Assembly: GCF_030867095.1 (NCBI RefSeq)
Contig: NC_081826.1
Location: forward strand, 36,868,001-36,932,000
Source: Alligator mississippiensis
Lineage: Eukaryota > Chordata > Crocodylia > Alligatoridae
Direction: 5' to 3'
DNA length: 64,000 nt
This document shows, piece after piece, positions 37,032-50,500 of the stretch. Made by a program: the position numbers and the translations under genes. Numbering within the stretch: the stretch's first letter is position 1; every line of letters begins with the position of its first letter. The notes under the pieces were generated by a model. It was not told the origin of the DNA and made no database searches. It saw only the letters and a program-made list of their open reading frames with translations.

Positions 37032-40000
37032 GTAAGTACTTGATTCCCAAAACAAGTCTAGTTTATTTTAACATAACACTGTTCTTGTTTAAGTTACTGG
37101 CATTTAATTTTTAATCTGTAGTGGTAATTGAAGTCTGACTAACAGTTATGTTATGGGTGCCACGGCACTGACCCCTTCAGATAAGGCTGTATACATTTTT
37201 CCATGTAAACTTGTATCTGGTTGTGTTAGCCCTTTGAACTGAAGTTCTGTTAGCCCTTTGCTTCAAGTTGAAATATTTTGGGGAAAACTTGGTGTTTGGA
37301 AACTAAAACAAAGAAAAACACCCAAAGCCACCCCCCCCCCCACTGTTCAGTCACATCCAGTTGTATGAGGCTAGAGGTAAAATCATCTTTCTGACATTTA
37401 AAATTTTTCCAGCTGATTCATTGAAGAGCTGTAGCCTGTGTAGAATTTGGGACATGGACATGAAATATTGCAAACAAGAGATTGGGGGGAACAAGAAATA
37501 ACTGCTATCCTAATGAACTATGTGCACATGCATGTGTACAGAGTTTGCCTCCTTGTGTACCAAGTGCCTTGTGTGTGCTGTAGCTGCCACTGATCCTCCT
37601 ACATGGCAAATGAATAGTGAACAGGTTGATGTTACTGTATCTCCTACAAACACCCTTTCCTTGGGCAAGGTGTTGCTGGGCTGGGAGGTGGTAAGTCTAT
37701 CCTAGGTTTTTTTTCACAGAAAAGCTATGAAATTCTGTGTACACCATAGCCTTTACTAAGCAAGGTTCTTCCCTGCAGCTTCATCTTTATAGGCAGGCAA
37801 GTTTGGGGAGGGGGGCTGGGTAGTGTGGAGCATGCCTGCCTACCCCTCCCTCCCACAGGGCGGTTCCAGGGTTGGCGCACACTGGTGTTGTGCGCGTGGC
37901 ATCAGAGGAGTGTGCGGCAGGGGCTGTGGGTGCAGGGCTGCAGTGGTGTTGGAGCTGCTATTGCCAGCCCAGTTTGGGGGAGGGGACTAAGCCCCGTTAG
38001 CCCCAGCATTCCACCGCCTATGTTGCCAGATGTGTGTATGTGGCTATACTGTCAATTACTAGACCATATAACCTTCTGAATTGTGTGGAGAACTCACCAA
38101 ATCCTGATTCCTAGTCCTCTTTTTATCAAACAGGTAAACCTGTGCTGTGGGTATGAAACTCCTCCTAGATCCCAGTCTTGCTGGTATAGGGGGACAGTAT
38201 GCTTCCAGAACTTGTATTGGTTCTTTCATTCTTCCCTTTCCTCAAAGGAAATTGATATTTTTTAGTATCCTTGTGCATATGCACTTGCAAAGTCGGAAGT
38301 CAAATGTTAAAATTGATGTTGCCTGGGAAATCTAAATTCAAATGCATGTTATGATACTCCTTATGTGATCACAGGCTGCTAGTTTTATGGGACCCCTGCC
38401 TCATTGATTGCACAGGAGGGACAGTAAATGAAGAACAGAGGATGATCTCCTGTGGTTAAGACATTGGACTGAGACCAGACATCCTATGTGATGTTGAGTA
38501 AGACTATATTAACTGATGGATAAGGGGACCTAATGTGAAGTTGCACTGGTGACCTGGCATTTCCCTAACTTTCCAGTACTTGACTTTACAATATTAATGC
38601 TCTTAATATAGGTTTTTTTATGTATTTTAATAGGATTTCCATGCCTCTGACATGGGACAGATCTTTAATGTGTTTGAATCTGCCAGTTAAAATACTGAAC
38701 AAATTGTTTCATTAAAACGTCACTTGAGTTGCTGGTTTTGAAATAATAGTAGTAACAATTGGAAAATTCCCCATTTTATAAGATACAAAACTTATGTTCT
38801 GATCATGGAAGCATTTATTTAATTTTTCCCCCTCCAGGAAGTTCTAGACTTCAAAATATGTATGCTTGTAAAACACAAGTTTTGTGTTCTGAAGTATAGT
38901 TAGAATGATGATACTACCTAGCAGTTAAGTAGAATCTTTCAGCCAAAGAATTGCAAGGTACTATCTAAAAACTTTTTATATCTTTGTAGTAGAAGGTATT
39001 CATTTCAAGTAAGCTGGCAGAAAAGTCAAGTCAATTGCTAGAGGTCATATGTAAAAGCTATGCTTGAATAGGGGAAAAAGATGTATGTAGCCTTGACTCC
39101 CAATGATTGTCAGATGCAGTAAGCATGAGACTTCATGCTTCATTGTGTTTTTAGTGGGTTTTTTGTGCTTTGAGGGGAAGGTCCGTAACTCTCTTTTTAA
39201 ATGTTTGATTCTTATTTCTTTTCTGACTTCCTTTGTTTTACAGACTGGAAAAAAAGCATTTTTTGTTGGTGATCTTGGAAAGCTTATGAAGAAACACATT
39301 GAATGGCAGAACATGATGGCACCAATAAAACCATTTTACCCTGTACGATGCAATTCTACTCCAGCCGTACTTGAGATTCTAGCAGCTCTTGGCACCGGAT
39401 TTGTGTGTTCCAGTAAAGTAAGTGTTAATTCTGTAACTTGCTGTTACCTTCCTTGAGCCCTGTTTAATCCGTTTCAGGTAATACAACAGCTTTTGGCATT
39501 AGTTACCATGCTAATATTGTCTTTTTGCCTTTGTAATACTCAATTAAAGAGTATATAGTTTAAAGCTGTACTTGTACCCTTGAAATAACTGGCTAACACA
39601 AATTAGCTAAAGGAAAACCTTATTTGTGCAAGTTCCAGAAGAAATTTTACACATTCACTACAAGATTTTCATTTGCCGTTCTTAAAACTCTGCTACTGTC
39701 TTGTTTTCTAGACTGAAATGGCAATGTTACAGGACTTGGCCATAGCTCCTGAAAATATCATGTATATAAATCCTTGCAAGCAAGCTTCTCACATAAAGTA
39801 CGCAGCGAAAGCTGGGATAAACATCATGACTTGTGATAATGATATTGAGCTACAGAAGATTGCACGTAATCATCCAAATGCAAGGTAAGTGTTGAAAATT
39901 TTAGCGTTTTTCTTGCTGTGAGAATTTTAACTTCTGCTATGCTACCTGTCTACTGGGAAGCAGGAAAAGTGTATTTTTAATAAAATGTAGCCATGCTAGT

Positions 40001-41471
40001 CTTAATCTAACCTTGTCTCTATTGCAATATTTATCTAAAGATGCTACCGCTGTTTTGTAGAATTTTCTCTTGGTTTTGGTTTCCAGGCTTAGTAGGAGAA
40101 AATCACTCCTCCTTGGTATTCTCTTCCCCTCCCCTCCAAGGTTGAGCTGGGTGAAGACTGGAAGCCCAAGTTTCACTTAATGTTTCAGTAACTTAATGTC
40201 AGCATTTTGGCACCTCTTTATCGACAAGCTGGTTTACTTTGTGCAGCTTGAGTAGCTTTTCTTTCTTTCAGGACTTCCTTTATTTCCCTGGCTCCTAAAG
40301 GCTTCAACCAAAGTCTGGGGGGCAAATTCTCAACCAGTAAAAGTACACATTTGTGTCCTGTATCTGGCACTTGTATGATGCTATTGTACAGCATATCCAT
40401 GTTCAATGGAGAACTAAAAACAGTAAAGGTTTGCTTCCAGTCCCTACTTGTGCCACTTTGACCTAGAGGGTTTCAAAAGAGAAAGCAGATATGGATATAT
40501 ACTTTAATTTACCTCTTAGATGGAATATTGTTAGTGCTACCCACATTGGATCTAGATGGAAGTCAAACCCATAGCAATGTTGGTTACTTCATCAATATTA
40601 TCCTTCATCATTTACTTTCAAACCTAAAGACCTGCCATAGGCTGTATCTTGACTCCTTGGGCACCAGTGCTTGAAGTGAATAATGCAATGCTTCACACTG
40701 GGTGAGGAGGCAATATTGTATTTTTACATTATCAGGGTGCATCAAGAAAAAGGTACCATGGCCTGGTTACTAAAGCCATTGATGTGAGGCAGGCCCTTTC
40801 CCCAAAAGACAAATACCATTCAGATACAGGTCTTATAAGCAGAACCCAGGGACACAAGAAATCGGCAAAAATCTGTAAATATTTAAACTGTCTCCAGTAC
40901 TTATTTTCCACTCTGTTGTGGCTGTTTGTGCTTTGTGCAATTTAAAAATGCAATTGTATGAATTCAAACAAGGTCTGGGAGCCTGCTAATGGCAAAGCAG
41001 AGCAGCAGCAAGCTAGGAAGACTCAAGGTATCTGACTACAATACTTCACTTTCAGTGTCTGAGTTGATTGGTTCTTAAATTAGTGCCAATCCAGAAATCT
41101 TTGGAGGAAATAATTGGGATTCCTGCTTTAGTCCAGTGGGAATGTTGTGCCTCGTTCTGGTTTCTGTTGATGAAGTGTCAAGCCTGCCCAAACCATCTGT
41201 CCCATCAAATACTGAGGAGCTTTTCTCAGCTTTACTTTTCTTCCTTTGTCCTTATGTACTGCCATACAAGCTTGATAGTGAGGAGGCTATGGCTGGAGAA
41301 CGATGGTTCAGATGTTTGTTGCAAGTCCTTAGTTTTTGCCTAGCTGCTTTAGGACAAATGTGTGTTTAGCTCACAGCAGCAGCCTCCAGGTTCATCTGTT
41401 CAAAGGACAGTAGCCATTTTTTAGAACTAGGTCTATCCTGGCTGGATCAACTTTGTAGCACAGGTCCCTAG

Positions 41472-41507
<36 letters not shown>

Positions 41508-44500
41508 TAAAATACAATCTGTGCAGGAGTGTGTGGACTTAAGCTAGCATCTAATGCAGCTGAGCTTTAATGTGGGTGATTACGGTAGTGAGAATCACAA
41601 TCTTGGATGGCCACTTATTCACTTGGTTGCAAGTCTTTTAGGCTCATAGAAAACTTGAGGGCATACCCTGTGAACCTCTCTAGTGAAGAGATGAGTGAAA
41701 GGCCAGCTTGCATTTTTACCTTACCTCATTTCTACAGGGAATGGGAAAGCCTTTGCTTTGAGGACTGGCTTCCATATTTATTGGCATCAAGAATGGAGTG
41801 ACCCCACCAAAGCGTTCTCTGCTGCAACATTGGCAGTAAAAGTCTCAATGAAGACATTCCCAAATTTGAAACAAACAAGTAAAACAAAACCCTCTGCTTT
41901 GCGAAACAAAAGGAACTTTGTAAGTAGCTAGTGGGTATGTTAGAAGCCTTCATAAACTAGAAAGGCATGTTAGAGGATCATTCAGTTAGAGTAAAGCAGT
42001 TTGTCTGCTTTGTGTTGAGAGAACTATGCAGCACTTGCATGCATCCAAAATAAACTGCCACTTATATTTAGGCACTTTGCTTAAATTCAGTTTCTAGGAA
42101 GAATCTAGTTCCAACTTGAGTTTCATTTCCACAGAACCCAAATCCAGATTCTTACCATGTAATTGTTTCCTTCTGGATTTCTTCTACTGCATTCCTTAAG
42201 TTTTAAAAGAGCTTTTAAAACCAAATATTTTTTATTAAAAATAGGCCATTAAAAGAAGAGATAAGAGCCTATTATTTTCAGATGTGCCACCATAAAGAGA
42301 GATTCTTGTAAATGTCTTGTTTGATGCATCTTCTCTTAAATGGAGTCCCAGATCTTGGATGTGCCTTGAATTCAAGGGTGTTGTATTGTTAGAAGCATGG
42401 CTTTCTCTTTTATTTTAATTTTTTTGTTGTCTGTGGACATATCCTCTGGTTATTGAAGTATTATTGCTGTTTTCAGCAATGGTGTGTGTGCATGCACACG
42501 TTTTGAAAACAAAACCAACCCTAAAAAAACCCAGACCCTTAGAATCATAAGAAGGTAGGGCTAGGAGGGACCTCATGAGGTCATCTGGTTGAGCCCCTGC
42601 TCAGGGCAGGATAATCTGTCTAAACCATCCCAGTGAAGTGTTTGTCAACTCTCCTCTTGAAAATTTTCCAGGGATGAACAAGGTGTGAAATTTCTAAGTA
42701 GCCTATTCCAATGCTGACTACCATTATACCAAAGTTCCTCCTAATCTCTGACCGAAACTTCCTCTTCTGCATCTTAAAGCCCTTGCTCCTAGTCCTGTCC
42801 CCTGTGGCCACAGACAAAAGCCCATCTCCATCCTTTTCATAGTATTTGAAGACCTGTTATCCAGTCTGCCTTCAGTCTTCTTTTCTCCAGACTAAACTCT
42901 CTAATCCTTCTGGCCTTTCCTCATAAGTCTTGCCTCCCAGGCCCCTAATCACTTTTGCTGCTCTGTGCTGAACACTTTCCAAACTGTCCCAATCCTCCTG
43001 GAAGTGTGGGGCCAAAAACTGGACATGGCTTTCCAGGTGAGGTCACCCTACTACCCCCTCCCCCCTCCATCCCAGGGTCTATCCAGGCCATTCTGGATTT
43101 CAGCCCTGCTCTCCAATGTCTTCAGCACCACCTAACTTGGTCCACCCTTCGTTTTGTTTTAGTTTGTGCTTTCACTTCTTTGTAAGTATAGCTATTCTTT
43201 TTTATAGTTCAAGCTCCTTGCGCTCTGCAAGTGAGAATCTAGCACAGAAAATTGTATCTTAACTGCTCTTTAAGGGGTTGCAAGATTCTCTTTCTTCTAG
43301 TTGGAGGGCAAACCTTTTTGAAGAATTAATCTGCTCAAATGTTGATGGGTTTTTCTATGTCTTTCAAGGCATTATTTTTAATAAACAAGATATTGTAATG
43401 TTTCGTTGCCTCTTTGGGAAGTTTTCACTTCCTGCTAAAATAGGGTTTGACTGGAAGAATCCAAGGGCAGTTAATTATGCTCAGTGTGCATCTTTGAAAC
43501 CTAGAGTAGGGGCAGGGATAAGTAGTGTTATGTGCCTGAGCACTGCCATTTCTTTTAAAAACTGAGATTGTGAAATCCTGGACTTGCAGTCCCCTCACTA
43601 GCCAGCTAAGACCCAGAAGTAAGAATCCTGCATGGTATTTTCATAAGAGAGAAATTGCAAGGAAATGTTAGTTTTTCAAGTGAAAATGGCTAGCACTTAA
43701 TATATATTACATTGTCATGGAAACTCAACTGAGGAATTTGGTATATGTAGTCCTAAATATTTTCAGATTAACATGTCCTACTATGGCTGTAGGATGTAAA
43801 ATGCAGTGTTATGGTTTTGAAATCCTTACAGGATAAATTCAAAGGTTGTGTTTTTTTGTGTGTTCGGTTTTTTTTTGTGCATTTTTTGTAGGGGGCGGGT
43901 TGTGTTAAAGGAATGTTATTAGTGTTTCCTTATGGTGTTACAAATATTGCTAAGTACAGTAAATATTTTGTTAAACAGTTTTTTTTTTTTTTTACTTTTT
44001 TTTAATTCCCCTGAAACGCTTCTAATGAGTTAGGAGATATAACTGACCAAAGGGAGTGAAATGACATAAATTGATATCAAGACAAAGGATAATAAGGGCA
44101 TCCTTTAAAGAAATAGGAATGATTTACCTCTTCATGCATACTCCTCTAAGTTGTCTATTGTAAATATTTTCAGTTTGGGAGTTTTTTTTTTCTTTAGCAG
44201 AGATTAATAATGCAAATCTAAGATTAGAAGCTACTGTTTAACCCTGAATTTAAGATCAATTAATGGATTATACCCTAGTACAGTGGTCACCAACCAGTGG
44301 ATCTTGATCCACTGGGAAATCTCGGAGCCTCTTGGAGTTGATCCAAGTCTGGGATGGAGGGCCAAGTGCCCATGTGCATGCACGGGCACACCCCAGCCTA
44401 GCAGATCAGTCCATGGCAGAAGGGGGGACTAGATAGAAGCCCCTACAGTGAGGGACAGTGCTGCAGGAGCAGGGGTAAGTTGAGTGGGGCTCCGGTCAGA

Positions 44501-47500
44501 TGTGACTTTCCTGCTGGAGAGGTGTGACCCAAATAATTTTTTCTCCCTCTGCCTGAATCTGCCCCCCACTCTCCTCCCAGCAAACTTACCTGCTAGGCAG
44601 AGTGGGGGGAGTGGCAGCAGCACACAGTAGATCTTGGGTTGCTTTTAAATGCCAAAGGTGATCTCCTTCTTTAAACGTTGGAGGACCACTGGCCCAGTAT
44701 TACCTCGTAGCTTTCAATCTACACCTCTGTTAAAGGATCAAGTACCATAGAGGGTTCAATCAACGTATAATCAATGTGGGGGGATATAGGTACCAAAATA
44801 CTGTTTTGCTTAGGAAGTGACTACCTTCCTGTAGTCCTCAACCTTGAGGGAGCTTTATATTCCCCCTAGTCCTCCTTAGTGATAGAAGGACACTTCTATT
44901 TGTCAATAGAAAATAGAAGTGGGACACCTATGTAGCCAAAAAGGTGACTGATAAATTTCATGTGGAAGACCTAAATATTTTAAGGAACTTGGTAATAATA
45001 GCCCAAATACCATAGAATATTTTTCAAATCATTTTACTTTTTCCATGGAACAAAAATAGTAAACAAGTGTGTAATTATACCTGTTGTTGATGCAACTAAG
45101 TATCGGGTAACAAATGATGGAATAGATCACTTCTTCAAAATACAATGGAAGAACAAAGCCCCAGGCCCAGATAAAATACCAGTGGAAGTTTTATATAGAT
45201 AATATCTAATGGTGGACTCTGGTCTTGGAAAAATAGTATAACTCTATAGGCCAAATTCCAGATTCCAGGAAAGGGAGTACCATTGTACCCATTTTCAAGA
45301 AAGTGCTAAAAGATGAGCCAGAATCTTATTGCCCCGTAAGTTTAATAGAAGTCTCAGCTAAAATCTTTGGGTGCCACTTGTTATACCATCTTATAGCATG
45401 GATAAAAAGAGAAAACGTATATGAACATCAAACTAGATTTAGGGATGGATATTCTGCTATAACATATTTATCCTTCAGTTTGAGCCATTGGGACTGACCT
45501 TTTTCTCTTTTGCACCTGCTGATAGAATATCATAAAGGTACACGTGCCCAAGTTAGGTGTGGTCTGAGGGGCAAGCTTGCACAACAGAAATTTCAGACAA
45601 AGTGGTTAGACAAGGAAATGTTTTGGCCCCCTTGCTATTTAACTTTAATGTGACTGATATGTTATCAGAAACATATAGGATGCTCATTTTCATCCCCCAA
45701 AATTACTAGCAACCCCAATCCCTATTAATGTATGCAGATGACCATCATACTCTCAAGAACTCCCATCAGCTTACAGAGAGCAGTTATAACTTTTGAGCAT
45801 CTTTGTGGACAAAAGAAAGATAAATGATGATAAATGCAAAATAATGCTTTGGGGAAGCTGTCTGAAATACCTGTGGAACATGGGGGGGAATCAAACTCAA
45901 AGTTATTAAAACCTATAGATACTTGGTTGTGATGCTTTACAGCTTTTCCATCATGGCAACACCACAGTCAGTCAGTTAAAACTAAGGCAGCCCAGTTGGC
46001 ACTGGCTCTAAAGAAATTTTTGAGACCACAGCAGGACGATCAGTCTAAGCTCCCATATTAGCATATAAAGCCAAAGTTGCGTCTTGGATCCTGTATGGGG
46101 CTATACTGTTAGTAATGATGTAGGCATACCTCAGAATAAGTTTCTTGGGGTTCTTCTGGGTCTTCCTTGTTCAACTCCCACACCTCTCTTGAGGTTAGAG
46201 ACAGGATTAGATTCCATTTTAACTAATATTATTATTAGAATGGCAGGACTCTGGTTTTAAATCCTGTCTCTTCTGCCATCTGATTTGGTCAGATTGTGTT
46301 TTTTTTATATATATAAGACCTCAGTAATCGCCCTTCTTTTCAGTCTCCCTGGCTAGCTTTTCTTTCCTGCACTTTCCCATTTTCCAGGATGGGACATTGT
46401 CAAAGACAATGAAAGACTCTTCTCCCCCATAGAAAACGTCTGGATTTCCAGAGGTTCTGAGAGTTTGCTAGGCAGAATGATTTTTTTGCAGCAGCAAGGG
46501 CTACTTTCATCACCCCTCCTATATTCTTTGGAAATTAGATTGGAGTGGGGAGAAAAGTATTTATAGCTGGATCTCAACAATAAATGGCAAACTTCTGACT
46601 AGACTTGGGACGAAACAGATGCCCACAGCTGTTTTTGTCTAGATGTAGGCTTTCCATTCCAAGGGCTAAAATGTTGCCCACCCTGTCTAGGAGTTTTGGA
46701 AGATGCTATTCATTATGCTGTGGAATGTCCTCCAGCAAACGGATCAATATTTAGTAAACAGTCTTGCAATTTTTGCTTACAAGACTGAAGCAATCGGAGC
46801 TAAACATCTTTTACTGTTGATATGGCTGATAAACTTTATCAGTGTTTGTTTGGGTTTTTACTGTTAATTGTGGGCCTATGCACAACATATTTATAGATTC
46901 ACGATCTGATTTATCACCATATTTGTACTTGTGTTAATTCTAGGAGTAGGAATAATAGTTGGCCTTATCTGCATTTCTTTTTCTATTTAAATTTATATTA
47001 CAGTTGTATGTCTGTTACGTTGTTTTCGGGAACACTGCTTTCAGCCAGAATCCTTAATAAATTGAGCTGAATTCTTTGGCAGCTGCTAGATTATCATATC
47101 TGTAATAGATGTGAGCATTCACAGCCAGAATGTGTAGCTTGCTAGTTACCAATGCCTTTATCTCCAGGTACGATTGCTATAATGCCTTCTACATGATGCA
47201 TGTAACTTTACCACTTGACTCTCAAAAGGTGGTAGCTAGTAGCATCTTGCTGGGATTAAAAAATAGTACAAATAATAGCAGCAAAAGAAATAACTGTAGA
47301 AAAGGGATTCATGGCAGTTGTCATTTGACTTCTGTCTCAGGTTGGATGGGTGACCTGGGACTTTAGCCCTGAATAACCCAAAATAAGTCCCCTTTGGGGG
47401 TTATCATAAATAACCTTGTGCCTGTGTTTGAAGGATGTCTTTCCAAATGCTCAAACTACATACATTAAAGCATAACAGATGATCCACTTGGCTAAGGAGA

Positions 47501-50500
47501 TTCTATATATCAACAAACCACAGAGACGTAACAGCTCCATGAGGACAAGGTCTGACGAATTGGTTGTCCAGTTAGGGAAAGTGTCTTCAAACTCTCCCCT
47601 TACCCAGGCAACCAGTAGGCAGTAGGAAGAGGAGAGGGAGTGAAACAGAACTCTCTCCTCATGCTCTGCTTACACCTGTCAGTGGAGCTAGGAGGCATGT
47701 GGAAAGGGTGCTCAACATACATCAGACTGTTATAGCCAAAGCTGATATGAAAAAATAAATCCAGCCAGGCCAGTCCAAAGGGAGTTCCAGTGCACACCTC
47801 CAAACAGCATTTTAAAGAGCAGCTTATAAGCAATCATACTCTTATTAGATGGTAACACTTTCTTTTATTACAGCACCCAACAGAGTCTTGGTTGCTACAT
47901 TTCGAAATCCCTTATCCTTGTTGGCTCCATGTTTTAGCCCCTAATTGCTAGTTTTTTCTCTGTACAGGATTGTTTTTATTAGGTTCACTTGATTCATCCA
48001 TCGATGGAGTTGGAGTACTGACAGCATAATCAACATACTTCTGACAGTCTTCAGGCTGCACATATGCTGATGATGATGTAAACCAACTGTGCCCCAATCA
48101 TCTTCCCCTTCTCTTAGGCTCTTACTACACATTGCCACAGAAGAAATTAATGGAGTTGAGGAGATGAGTATGAAGTTTGGCACCACACTGAAGAACTGTA
48201 GGCATCTCATGGAACTTGCTAAGGAGCTTGAAGTCCAAATAGTTGGTGTTAAGTGAGTAGCTCTCCTCCTCCCTTTCTGCTAGGTCTAACATTAAATGCT
48301 CAAACAGATATAAGACTGATTTTTTTTTTTTATTTTTTTTTTTTGGTGCATGCTGACCATTTCCTTTTTACAGGAAGTAATAAAGCTATTTGTATAATTT
48401 TGAGAGCTTTCAAATAGTTATGCCCTCCAACCAGTATGAAAAAGAAATAGCTATTTTAGTGCCAGTGTTACAACACTGGGAATATCAAAATCCCGTGTCA
48501 CGGCCAGAAAAATTGCCAGGTGTTTTATCCATCTTCCCCAGCCATGCTTTTGTTTTCCCAGCCAGTTTTTATATCTTCAGTTTTGCACATAGAAATAAGT
48601 TGAGCTACCAAAAAGCAGTGATATGTTTGGGAAAACTAGCACATCTTGGGTGAGACAAGACTGTAAGGTATATTTAACTCAGATTTGCACTGATGTTTAT
48701 CCTAGTCACTTTTAGTAGTAGAGATCATGTAACTGTTTTAGTTCTGACCTGTAGATGGCAGAAGATTTCCTTGAAGCATTTTTAGTTCTTAAGATCTGAA
48801 TGATTTGTGATTCTTCAAACTGAAATAAGTTGGATACACAAAGAATAAGCAAAGATTATTCTGTGTCCCTTCATCTGCCAAAGATGTGTAGAAAGCACTA
48901 ATGAAAATCAGAGACGTTTCAAAAAAACCATGCAGAACAAAATTTGTTTTTGTCATCAGGATGAATAACATGATTTTACCTCCCCTCTGTCTGCCCCCCT
49001 TCCCTACCTAATAAAGACAACTTTACTTAAATTGAATACTTTTCTTTTGCTGTAATTGAAATTAACAACTTGTTAGGGGTATTACCATCTGGTTACAAAG
49101 TATAAAACTATTCAAGCAGTACTCCTCTTAAGGAAAATCAAATTGTTGAAGTACTGTAACTGGCTAAGCAACTAGAACAAAAATTGAAGTGCTAAGCTAG
49201 GTTTATGACAGCAGTAGTAGCCTCTTGCAGGTGAAGAGAGAGTTTGACTGGTTTGTTCAAAGTTCAAAAAAAAAAAATTGGGATTGAAAATGGCATTTAT
49301 TTTTATTTGCATGTACAAGAATGCTAAATGACAATCTAAAAGTTTGAAGAGCATCCTGAACAAAAACTACCTGTTCAGTTTACTAACTATAGGTACTTCT
49401 AATAATCTGTTTAGAATAGTCCAATTAACTTGTTTTTTCTTCCTCCCCAATTCATCACTTGTTAAGGTAGTTTAATTACAAAAACTAAAAAACACTATTT
49501 TTATGTATTTGGATGCAAACTGTCAATCTTTGTATTCTAGATGCATTTCAAATAACACACAGTTAATTTAGTAAATAAGAAATATTATTGGTCAGTTAGC
49601 TCTACGTATATTTTACCATATTTAACTATACCATAAGTGGAGAATAATATCGGTATAGGATTGGTCTACAGTATTTAAAATGCTTTGTCTATTTTTAGTT
49701 CTGATTTTACATTCTACACTGCTCCTCTTGCCTACCACTAGGTGGTTACAAGTCTTCAATTCATAACTCCTAGCTATCTTGTGTAGTGCATATCAGTGTT
49801 CATTTATAAAACTGCTTCAATGAATTGAGTTAATATGCATATGCTTCAGGGACTTGGTACAAAACCTTCCACCTCTGGTTGCTGCTTTAGTTCTAACTGA
49901 ACTTAACAACCAGAAACTACTATTGATTGACTCTTGTAACTTACAGTTACTTGATACATATTTAAAGTGCTTTTTTTTGAGTTTAAAAGCTTTATACAGT
50001 GGTGTGAAATATTAAATGTGTTTGCGTGTCCAAGGGCACAGATGGCACTTCAACTGTACTTTCATTGACTGATTTCATGAGCAATAGCAAGGTTATTCTT
50101 TGGAGCTTTAGGCATCTTGACTCTCCATTAAGACTTAAGAGTCCACAGAAAGAGTTCATTAAGGAGTATAATAAAACTATTTTGAGGTTTGTTAAACTGT
50201 GGTCTATATTTGTTTTGTTATGGGTAAAACTCTTAAAGTATAAGGAAAATGCATCAGAGGTGTGCTGCCTGAACTGCTTGTATAGCCATCGTAAATCTCT
50301 CATGTGCCTCTTAAAGTCAGTCATCTGTGCATGGACCTTAGATGTCTCTACTAGTCTAGATAAATGGCCTATTTTAGTACTGATGTCAGGTTTTCCATGC
50401 ACTTATGTTTTTTGTTTTTCTTTTTCAGATTTCATGTTTCTAACTCCTGCAAGGAACCTCAAGTGTATCTACATGCTGTATCTGATGCTCGGTGTGTGTT

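Larger units (their letters stand above)
39885..48117 (+). other. AZIN1: AZIN1 intron 5 (8.2 kb)
   Basis: Much longer than the other introns within the coding region. It contains a 30-base poly-A run, a CR1 fragment, a hAT element and an old LINE relic, annotated separately. No exon is missing, since phases match across it (AG + G). Confidence 0.85.
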
